From positions 1-6,908 of the forward strand of contig JAFAVL010000358.1 in NCBI GenBank assembly GCA_019242465.1: a stretch of 6,908 nucleotides of DNA, in the 5' to 3' direction. How positions within the stretch are numbered: the stretch's first letter is position 1; each line of letters begins with the position of its first letter. The position numbers and the translations under genes are program-made. The stretch comes from Chroococcidiopsidaceae cyanobacterium CP_BM_RX_35. Lineage in GTDB: Bacteria; Cyanobacteriota; Cyanobacteriia; Cyanobacteriales; Chroococcidiopsidaceae. Shown one piece after another: positions 1-5,754 of this stretch. The notes under the pieces were generated by a model. That model was given only the letters and a program-made list of their open reading frames with translations, did no database searches and had not been told where the DNA came from.

Positions 1-3000
1 ATTGTTGAGAACCGAGTTCTTTTGAATGGAGATATTCGCTGGATGCAGTGGGTGAATCGAATGCTACTCGATGAGCAAGGAAATTTTACAGAGTTTCAAG
101 CGGTTGGACGCGATATTACCAAGTTGAAGCAAACAGAGGAAGCCTTGAGAAAGAGTGAAGCTAACCTGCTGCAAGCTCAACAAATTGCCCATGTAGGCAG
201 TTGGGAGATTGAACTGGAAACTCAGAAAATTACCTGGTCAGAGGAGCTTTTCCGCATCTTCGGACTTAACCCTGCCCAATTGAAGCCTTCCCGCGTCAAA
301 CTACTGAAGATTATCCCTGCTGAGGATCGGGGCGTACTGATCGCAGCAGTCGATCGAGCGATCACAGAGGGAACTCCCTATGAAGTTGAACATCGCATCC
401 GTCGTCCAGATGGAACCATTCGTTATCTCATCAGCAAAGGTCAGGCAGCGTTGAATGACCAGCAACAGGTGTATAAGCTTTATTGCACCGCATTAGACAT
501 CACAGAACGCAAACAAGCAGAAGCGGCACTGCAAGAAAGTGAAACTCGCTTCCGTCAATTAGCAGAAACTGTACGGGAAGGATTTTTCGTTTTTGAAACA
601 GAATCCTCTCACTACTCTTACGTAAACCAGGCCTATGAGACCATCATAGGCACACCATCCCAGGCTTTTCATGGAGAAGAATCTTTCTCTGAAGGGATGT
701 CTCACTGGCTGAACAATATTCATCCTGACGATCGCAATCGCATTGAAGCAGGGCTACAGCGGGAACGTCAAGGCGACCACTTTCATGAAGAGTATCGCTT
801 TATTCGCCAGAACGGTGAAATTCGCTGGCTGCTGTCGCAAGCATTTCCAATCCAAGACGAAACCGGAACCAGCGTTCGGATTGTGGGCACCGTGGAGGAT
901 ATTACCGATCGCAAACAGTTAGAGCAATCGCTGCGAGCACAGGCGGAGGCAGAGCATCTACTCGCCACGATCACCCAGAACATCCGTCAATCGTTGGAGC
1001 TAGAGCAGATTCTGGCGACCACGGTGCTTGAGATACAGCAATCCCTCAATGCCGATCGCGTCTTGATTTTCCGACTTAACCCAGATGGTTCAGGACAGGT
1101 GATTCAGGAAGCCGTTGTCCCTGCATATCCGATGACTGACCGTATGCGTTGGGAGGATGAACATTTCCCAGAAGACTGCTACGAGTATTACCGACAGGGA
1201 AACCCCCGAATTGTGCCTGATGTTGCAACCGATGAATGGGCCGGGTGTCTAACTGAGTTTTTGCAAGAGGTAGGTGTCAAGTCTAAAGTCGTTGCGCCGA
1301 TTGTGCAGGCTTCTGGAGAATCCTCTGCGGAAGTTTGGGGCTTGCTGATCGTTCATGCTTGTTCCCATTACCGCCATTGGCAAGAATCAGAAGCCGTCTT
1401 TTTGCAGCGAATTTGCAACCAGTTGGCGATCGCGATCGACCAGGCAAACCTGTATCAGCAGCTGCAAACAGAACTGGCAGAGCGCAGACAGACAGAAGCA
1501 GCCCTGCGACGAAGTGAAGCACGTCTGGCAATGGCTCAGCGAGTGGCTCAAGTAGGGCATTGGGAATGGCATCTAGAGAGTCAGACTCGCACCTGGTCAG
1601 AAGCTACGTTTCACCACTGGGGCCTTGATCCGACTCAACCGGAACCCACGTTTGCCGAACTGCTGCAAATGGTGCATCCCGACGATCGCGCCAGTTGGCA
1701 ACAAACTATTGCGACGGCGATTACGACAGGACTTCCCTATGTGCTAGACCTGCATGTGATGCAGACTGATGGTTCAATTCACTGCCTCGAATCGCGGGGA
1801 GAACCTTTGCTGAACGCGCAAGGGCAGGTGGTTAAGCTGGTTGGTACTTCGCTAGACATCACTAACCGCAAGCAAACTGAAGAAACTTTGAAAGAACGAG
1901 AAGCCATGCTGCGGGCTATTGGAGACAATTTAGCAAAAGGCTTTATTTATCAGCTGGTTCACGAACCTGAAAAAGACTTTTACTTCTCCTACATCAGTGC
2001 TGGGATTGAGCCACTGCTTGGCATCAAGTCAGAAGATGTGCTCCAAAATCCTAAAATTATGCATGATTTAATCGTCGAGGAAGACCGCTCACTTCACGAT
2101 CAACTAACGCAGGAGTCGCTGAAAAGCCTATCAATTTTTGAGATGCAGATGCGGAAGCGAACAGCATGGGGAGAGATTCAGTGGTCTTCGGTTCGCTCTG
2201 TTCCCCGGCGCTTGAAAGACGGTCGCACGGTTTGGGATGGTGTAGAAGTTGACATTACCAGTATTAAACGCATAGAAGAAGCCTTGCGCGCCAGCGAAGA
2301 ACAATTCCGTAGAGCATTTGATGATGCGCCGATCGGGGTTTCTCTCATTTCACCAACTGGACAGTTTCTAAAAGCGAATACTTGCTATTGCAACATTGTT
2401 GGATACAGCGAAGCGGAGCTATTGGCGCTCACCTTTCAAGAGCTTACACATCCAGCGGATCTTAAGGCAGATCTGGAAGGTTTTCGGCAGCTGCTGATCG
2501 GTGAGGTTCGTTCTTTTCAAATGGAAAAGCGATACATTACCAAGCAAGGAACCACTGTTCCAGTGCTCGTCAATGTGGCACCCATTAGAGATGAAGATGG
2601 ACAACTGCTCTACCTCGTGGGGCATATTCAAGATATTCGCGATCGCCTAAAAGTTGAACGAATGAAAGACGAGTTTATTTCAGTGATCAGCCATGAACTC
2701 CGGACTCCATTAACCTCGATTCGAGGTGCTCTCGGCATTTTAGGAACAGGTGTGTTCAAAGATAGACCGGAAAAAGCCGAACACATGCTGCAAATTGCCA
2801 TTAACAATAGCGATCGGCTGGTGCGTCTAGTCAACGACATTCTCACTTTAGAACGATTAGACTCTGGCAAAGTTCAGCTCGTGATGGAGCACTGCCAGGT
2901 TGAGGACCTGATGCAACAGGCTGTAGATAGCGTGCAAGCGATTGCCGATCAAAACGCGATCACTCTTTGCCTGACTCCCCTCCGTGCAAGACTATGGGCG

Positions 3001-3339
3001 GCCCCCGACACCATCATTCAAACCTTTACCAACCTACTGAGCAACGCCATCAAATTTTCATCGACCGGCAATACGGTTTGGTTCAAGGCTGAAATGGGGA
3101 ATGAGCAAAAATCTTCATCTACTTCCCACTCCCCACCGGTCGCTAGCTTTTACGCCGTCGCACGGCGGAAAGCTTTGCGAGCGACCGCTACTCCTTACGT
3201 TCTCTTCACCATCAAAGACGAAGGTCGTGGCATTCCTCAAGACAAACTCGAAGTCATTTTTGAACAGTTCCAGCAGGTTGATGTGTCCGATTCGCGCCAA
3301 AAAGGGGGAACCGGGCTGGGGCTGGCAATTTGTAAATAG
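1..3339 (+). CDS. Multi-PAS/GAF sensor histidine kinase, 5' partial and 3' truncated by an in-frame amber stop
   Basis: The frame is open from base 1, so the gene starts upstream; codons are counted from base 1. Visible order: tail of a PAS/PAC unit (1-37), PAS (about 54-170), PAS (181-303), GAF (318-490), PAS (507-624), PAS (634-755), PAS (765-880), HisKA dimerisation/phosphoacceptor domain (888-960) and HATPase_c (985-1112). The H-box reads SHELRTPL with phospho-accepting His898. The N-box carries Asn1011 and Asn1015, the G1 box is DEGRGIP (Asp1073 onward), and the G2 box is GGTGLGLA just before the end. By family knowledge this is a cytoplasmic kinase that autophosphorylates on His and passes phosphate to a response regulator; no receiver domain or transmembrane segment is visible. 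The TAG at 3337-3339 removes the last strand and helix of the ATPase fold. A palindromic insert lies between the N and G1 boxes. Ligand and partner regulator are unknown. Activity of the truncated product is doubtful. Confidence 0.93.
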   Translation: MVENRVLLNGDIRWMQWVNRMLLDEQGNFTEFQAVGRDITKLKQTEEALRKSEANLLQAQQIAHVGSWEIELETQKITWSEELFRIFGLNPAQLKPSRVKLLKIIPAEDRGVLIAAVDRAITEGTPYEVEHRIRRPDGTIRYLISKGQAALNDQQQVYKLYCTALDITERKQAEAALQESETRFRQLAETVREGFFVFETESSHYSYVNQAYETIIGTPSQAFHGEESFSEGMSHWLNNIHPDDRNRIEAGLQRERQGDHFHEEYRFIRQNGEIRWLLSQAFPIQDETGTSVRIVGTVEDITDRKQLEQSLRAQAEAEHLLATITQNIRQSLELEQILATTVLEIQQSLNADRVLIFRLNPDGSGQVIQEAVVPAYPMTDRMRWEDEHFPEDCYEYYRQGNPRIVPDVATDEWAGCLTEFLQEVGVKSKVVAPIVQASGESSAEVWGLLIVHACSHYRHWQESEAVFLQRICNQLAIAIDQANLYQQLQTELAERRQTEAALRRSEARLAMAQRVAQVGHWEWHLESQTRTWSEATFHHWGLDPTQPEPTFAELLQMVHPDDRASWQQTIATAITTGLPYVLDLHVMQTDGSIHCLESRGEPLLNAQGQVVKLVGTSLDITNRKQTEETLKEREAMLRAIGDNLAKGFIYQLVHEPEKDFYFSYISAGIEPLLGIKSEDVLQNPKIMHDLIVEEDRSLHDQLTQESLKSLSIFEMQMRKRTAWGEIQWSSVRSVPRRLKDGRTVWDGVEVDITSIKRIEEALRASEEQFRRAFDDAPIGVSLISPTGQFLKANTCYCNIVGYSEAELLALTFQELTHPADLKADLEGFRQLLIGEVRSFQMEKRYITKQGTTVPVLVNVAPIRDEDGQLLYLVGHIQDIRDRLKVERMKDEFISVISHELRTPLTSIRGALGILGTGVFKDRPEKAEHMLQIAINNSDRLVRLVNDILTLERLDSGKVQLVMEHCQVEDLMQQAVDSVQAIADQNAITLCLTPLRARLWAAPDTIIQTFTNLLSNAIKFSSTGNTVWFKAEMGNEQKSSSTSHSPPVASFYAVARRKALRATATPYVLFTIKDEGRGIPQDKLEVIFEQFQQVDVSDSRQKGGTGLGLAICK
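1426..1433. repeat. HIP1 octamer (GCGATCGC)
   Basis: A perfect copy of the highly iterated palindrome typical of many cyanobacterial genomes, lying inside the GAF-coding part of the kinase and followed by a second overlapping GCGATCG. It supports a cyanobacterial origin; no local function is implied. Confidence 0.85.
2639..2646. repeat. HIP1 octamer (GCGATCGC)
   Basis: The second perfect HIP1 copy, at the junction between the last PAS domain and the HisKA domain of the kinase gene. It serves as a taxonomic signature only. Confidence 0.85.
3137..3187. repeat. 51-bp in-frame palindromic element inside the kinase ATPase domain
   Basis: Three stacked arms pair: 3137-3144 (CGGTCGCT) with 3180-3187 (AGCGACCG), 3145-3150 (AGCTTT) with 3169-3174 (AAAGCT), and 3153-3158 (CGCCGT) with 3162-3167 (ACGGCG). 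The loop is 3 nt and a 5-nt bulge lies on the right side. That gives 20 base pairs in 51 nt. The length is a multiple of three, so the reading frame is kept; the element encodes a basic, Ala/Arg-rich peptide (codons about 1046-1063). It sits in the variable loop between the N-box and G1 box. Just upstream, 3095-3100 (TGGGGA) can pair with 3130-3135 (TCCCCA), so the whole 3095-3187 stretch looks like accreted repeat sequence. This resembles a REP/MITE-like small palindrome that invaded a coding region; the family is not identified. Confidence 0.75.
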
Positions 3340-3459
3340 ATTGTGCAACAACATAATGGGCAAATATGGGCAGAGAGCATTTTGGGCAAGGGAAGTAGTT
3401 TTTACTTTGCGTTGCCATTAACGATGGCACTACAGACGAATGGAGGCAGTCAGAAATGA
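3340..3459 (+). pseudogene. Severed C-terminal end of the histidine kinase
   Basis: Directly after the TAG, in the same reading frame, 39 sense codons run to TGA at 3457-3459. They begin IVQQHNGQIWAES and continue with a GKGSSFYFALP stretch. This is the standard ending of a HATPase_c domain, in which the G2 box is followed by an xIVxxHxGxIW segment and then GxGSxFxFxLP. Frame and spacing are exactly those of an uninterrupted kinase, so one codon alone separates the two parts. A CAG-to-TAG or CAA-to-TAA-type change at a usual Gln/Glu/Arg position would explain it; CAG to TAG needs one transition. The piece has no plausible start of its own. It is either a dead remnant or is made only by readthrough. 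Confidence 0.85.
3442..3446 (+). promoter_or_regulatory. Shine-Dalgarno site of the Uma2 relic
   Basis: GGAGG lies 9 nt before the ATG at 3456-3458. It fixes the ancestral start of the Uma2-family gene. That ATG overlaps the ancestral kinase stop (ATGA at 3456-3459), an arrangement typical of translational coupling in an operon. Confidence 0.6.
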
Positions 3460-3812
3460 CCATCGCATCTGAACGGAAGATTTGGATGGATGAGGAGTTC
3501 ATGGCATTGCCAAACGGCTTCAGGGTGTGAAGCGCTTGCCAAAGGGTTATTTTCAGGGTTTACCCGATCTGGCTCTTGGAAATCCTCTCTCCCAACAATA
3601 CAGTGGAGGAAATTCACGACAAGATTGTGGAGTACTTCGACAACGGGACGCGCCTGTTTTGGGTGATTCACCCTGACGAGCAGTATGTGCTGGTTTACCA
3701 TAGCCCTAGCCCTGATCGCCTGTTGCGCTTAACAGACTCGCTAGATGGAGAAGAGGCCGTTCCTGGGTTTTCCTTAGCTGTGGCAGAAATCTTTGAAGAA
3801 CTGGCTTTCTAA
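3456..3812 (+). pseudogene. Broken Uma2-family (DUF820) restriction-endonuclease-fold gene
   Basis: Three pieces of one protein are spread over two frames. 3456-3527 reads MTIASERKIWMDEEFMALPN and then stops at TGA 3528-3530; its WMDEEFMALP is the usual Uma2 start. 3518-3577, in the next frame, gives QGVKRLPKGYFQGLPDLAL. A single extra G at about 3578 then shifts back to a frame reading EILSPNNTVEEIHDKIVEYF, followed by LFWVIHPDEQYVLVY and ending at 3812. The PDLAL-EILSP stretch and the FWVIHP strand are the conserved C-terminal core of this PD-(D/E)XK-like family. An intact member is about 190 residues; here about 65-75 central residues, including the first conserved Glu/Asp region, are missing. 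The pieces together give about 125 residues. There is a good ribosome-binding site and start-stop overlap with the upstream kinase. The downstream piece could start at TTG 3576, but an active enzyme is unlikely. Family role: DNA-nuclease-like proteins, many of unproven function. Confidence 0.85.
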
Positions 3813-3848
3813 CCCACAGCAAACTTTTTGTTATACTTCCAAACAAAT

Positions 3849-5039
3849 TTACGAATGCTGAGCCACTGCGAGTTCTTTCACAACATAAGCGTACAAATAG
3901 CTATATCTGCTAGGACAAATCTGATGATTACAAACCGGACAAAAAAGCTCGGCCTCAACTCCGAGTTCAAGTGGCATACTTTCTTGGAGCTTCAGCCTCT
4001 TGCTACAAGTTTGGCAATGATAGTTGCTCGAGTCGAACATCCACGTTTCTTCATCTTTTTTTGAATTAACGTTCCCAACTCCCGTTGTTATTTGGCTTGG
4101 AGTGTCAACTTTCAACCCAGCCACACTCATACCGTCTGAAAAAACAGTGACAGGACCATCACTGGAAACGACAAAAACTACTGCTTTAGCAAAATCGTAG
4201 GAAAATCTTTGTGCCGAGGTGTGGCGGGTTCCGGCATGCGCTTCGATAATTTTCCGACTCATATCTGAGTATTTAAGGAAAGCTCCTATACCCAGTGTCT
4301 GTGCATCAGGGTTGAGAACTGCTGCTCCGTCGTTATACGCCAACAGATGCCGCAGAACAGCGATCGAGCGTTCATCTCCTACCCGTGCATGGATCTGCTT
4401 GAGTGTAAATCTCGGTCGCATACTTTCCAGTTCTTCCGCATTTGGCTCGACTAAGCACCAAACTAGCGTGGCACCAATTTTGCGTGGGCTCAAGTCATGA
4501 AAGCAGAATTCCAAAATGTCCTGTAGGATTTCGCTGTTAGCCTGTGGCACGCAGCGAGAAATACTTAGTAGTGCTCTTTTCACTGACGGCTTGTACTGCC
4601 AGTTGCGATACTGATGAATAAACACCCCTTCCTGACAAAATATTTTAGTGCTGCCGTCACTGCTTGTAGTACAAATAATTGCTTGCAGCTCTTGCTGTAG
4701 TTGAACCAACTGCAGTTCATTCTGCACATCCTGACTCAGCATCACTACCCCTTTGAACTGTCCCTCACTAAACAGTGAAAAGCTATGGCAGCCATCGGCA
4801 ATCCGTCTTGCTTCTGCCAAGCTGATATCGACCTCACCGCAGAAACTTTCATGGCTTGGCAGCACCTGATTATTCAGAACAATAAATCCATAGGGTTGTA
4901 ACTTTCCTTCATGGATAACCGGGCTCAGGGCATAGCTGAGTTCATCAAGCACAGCTTGATGTTGAATCAGTTCGGGTACATAGGTAGCTAGCTGATGTTG
5001 CTTGAGTTCCTCTTTCAGAAACAAGGTATGAGTTGACAT
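3849..5039 (-). CDS. Diadenylate cyclase-domain protein with N-terminal sensor-like region and C-terminal zinc ribbon
   Basis: This is an intact 396-residue protein. Residues about 175-303 form a DisA_N/DAC domain: KIGATLVW (187-194) is the first core strand, DGAAVLNP holds the catalytic DGA motif (237-239), and GTRHTSAQRFSYD (270-282) is the ATP-binding RHR-type motif. The FVVSSDGPVTVFSDG end matches the terminal strands of the domain. By family knowledge DAC domains condense two ATP into c-di-AMP, usually as face-to-face dimers. The second Arg of RHR is Thr here. Residues 1-170 have no strong familiar motif but resemble the sensor-type domains found before DAC domains; the DACNV class is a guess. 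Residues 342-375 hold C342-x2-C345 and C367-x2-C370, with an extra C375, a zinc-ribbon pattern. No transmembrane helix or signal peptide is seen, so it is probably cytosolic, unlike the membrane-bound CdaA enzyme. The start is the first ATG; GAAGG lies close upstream on the minus strand with short spacing. It converges with the Uma2 relic and is divergent from the next gene. Confidence 0.85.
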   Translation of the reverse strand: MSTHTLFLKEELKQHQLATYVPELIQHQAVLDELSYALSPVIHEGKLQPYGFIVLNNQVLPSHESFCGEVDISLAEARRIADGCHSFSLFSEGQFKGVVMLSQDVQNELQLVQLQQELQAIICTTSSDGSTKIFCQEGVFIHQYRNWQYKPSVKRALLSISRCVPQANSEILQDILEFCFHDLSPRKIGATLVWCLVEPNAEELESMRPRFTLKQIHARVGDERSIAVLRHLLAYNDGAAVLNPDAQTLGIGAFLKYSDMSRKIIEAHAGTRHTSAQRFSYDFAKAVVFVVSSDGPVTVFSDGMSVAGLKVDTPSQITTGVGNVNSKKDEETWMFDSSNYHCQTCSKRLKLQESMPLELGVEAELFCPVCNHQICPSRYSYLYAYVVKELAVAQHS

Positions 5040-5211
5040 AAACCTTCTAGGACTGAATCACAGCAGCTTGACTACTGTTGCCAGACTACCACGTGCTTAA
5101 CAAAAGAAACCAGTACTGAAGTTAGGCAAATGCCATTCGTGGCTGCTTGTGGGCTTGGGAGTAACTGAAGGCAGGGCGCTCGCACCAGTATCCGTCAGTT
5201 TAGAGTATCTA

Positions 5212-5226
5212 ACCTCCTAGGAAGGT
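5212..5226. repeat. Small inverted repeat, possible operator
   Basis: The 8-bp perfect palindrome TCCTAGGA (5215-5222) is flanked by ACC on the left and GGT on the right with one bulged A at 5223. It lies about 50 bp upstream of the candidate -35 box, between two divergent genes. It could be a regulator site; no regulator is visible in the window. Confidence 0.3.
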
Positions 5227-5273
5227 GGTACATTATCCCTAAAGAGCATTCACAGCAGATTATCCAATGGCAT

Positions 5274-5301
5274 TTGACATGACTTGTTTGTAGCCTAACT
5301 T
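5274..5301 (+). promoter_or_regulatory. Candidate sigma-70-type promoter for the membrane protein/lipase pair
   Basis: TTGACA (5274-5279) is a perfect -35 hexamer, followed after 16 bp by TAACTT (5296-5301), which matches the -10 consensus at only three of six positions but keeps the key T, A and final T. Transcription would start near 5308, leaving a short leader before GTG 5328 or ATG 5355. The weak -10 box makes this tentative. Confidence 0.35.
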
Positions 5302-5354
5302 TCTTAAAACGGTAAAGTTATTCGAGAGTGGTAGGACAGTCTAAATCAGTTACC

Positions 5355-5744
5355 ATGACCTCCAAATCATTGCAAATAGAGCGGGAAGTTCGGGCGCTAA
5401 TTCTGGACTACGCGCTCGGAGTTTCAATTCTGGGACTAATTCCAATTCGCGGGACACTTACGCTCAAGTTGCTGATTGCGGCTGGCTTACTCCTGAAGAT
5501 GATGAGGGCTGTTGGGGCAAAGTGGAGCTTCCCCAAGGGGCAGGATGTATTAGCGATTTTTGGGAACCTATTTGGAGGCTTTGGTGCTTTCGCCATGGCA
5601 TTTATGGCATGGTTAACGATGTTTAGCGTTGGGCTGTTTGTGCCTTATGTCGGAAGTTTAGCAGTGGCGGCATCATTATTCACTTTAACTTGGGGATTGG
5701 GACAAGCAACGAGCCAGTTTTATGCCAGTGGGCGCCGGAGTTAG
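5355..5744 (+). CDS. Small multi-pass membrane protein, DUF697-like
   Basis: The product is 129 residues from ATG 5355, or 138 from an in-frame GTG at 5328. Neither start has a clear ribosome-binding site, so the N-terminus is uncertain. After a short hydrophilic head there are hydrophobic stretches at about 15-31 (with YALGVSILGLIPIRG), 35-50, 68-95 and 97-116, interrupted by a polar loop near 51-65, and a basic tail (SGRRS). The pattern of a YA-x-G...G-x-IPIxG segment, then a leucine-rich helix, an aromatic/basic loop, and later a P-x-V-G-S-L helix ending in T-W-G-L-G-Q-A with an aromatic-SG tail, recalls DUF697 membrane proteins often linked to GTPases. The match is by eye and weak. It lies 10 bp before the lipase gene on the same strand, so co-transcription is likely. 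Biochemical function is unknown. Confidence 0.75.
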   Translation: MTSKSLQIEREVRALILDYALGVSILGLIPIRGTLTLKLLIAAGLLLKMMRAVGAKWSFPKGQDVLAIFGNLFGGFGAFAMAFMAWLTMFSVGLFVPYVGSLAVAASLFTLTWGLGQATSQFYASGRRS

Positions 5745-5754
5745 AGAAAGCCTT

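Larger units (their letters stand above)
5040..5354. other. Divergent intergenic region
   Basis: About 315 bp (288 bp if the rightward gene uses GTG 5328) separate the cyclase and membrane-protein genes. No open frame with recognisable protein similarity and no tRNA-like fold was seen. It should hold promoters for both directions. Visible items are a TTGACA box for the rightward genes, a small palindrome centred near 5218, and ATTATCC twice (5232-5238 and 5259-5265); the reverse complement of each contains GATAAT, close to a -10 box on the minus strand, but no matching -35 box was found. Confidence 0.6.

Noticed and set aside
3137..3187. CRISPR repeat or rho-independent terminator
   Set aside because: It is a single copy with no spacer periodicity and lies in an open coding frame with no T-run.
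3101..3421. 106-residue + strand open frame overlapping the kinase end
   Set aside because: It is a shadow frame of the ATPase domain. It owes its length to the kinase codon composition and lacks a start context and any recognisable motif.
3827..3847. TTTGTT/AACAAA inverted repeat between the converging Uma2 relic and cyclase gene, as a terminator
   Set aside because: The stem is six A/T-rich pairs with a 9-nt loop and no proper T-run after it in either direction, too weak to call.
4219..4500. 93-residue + strand open frame inside the cyclase gene
   Set aside because: It lies antisense to the conserved DAC core and has no ribosome-binding site or family features.
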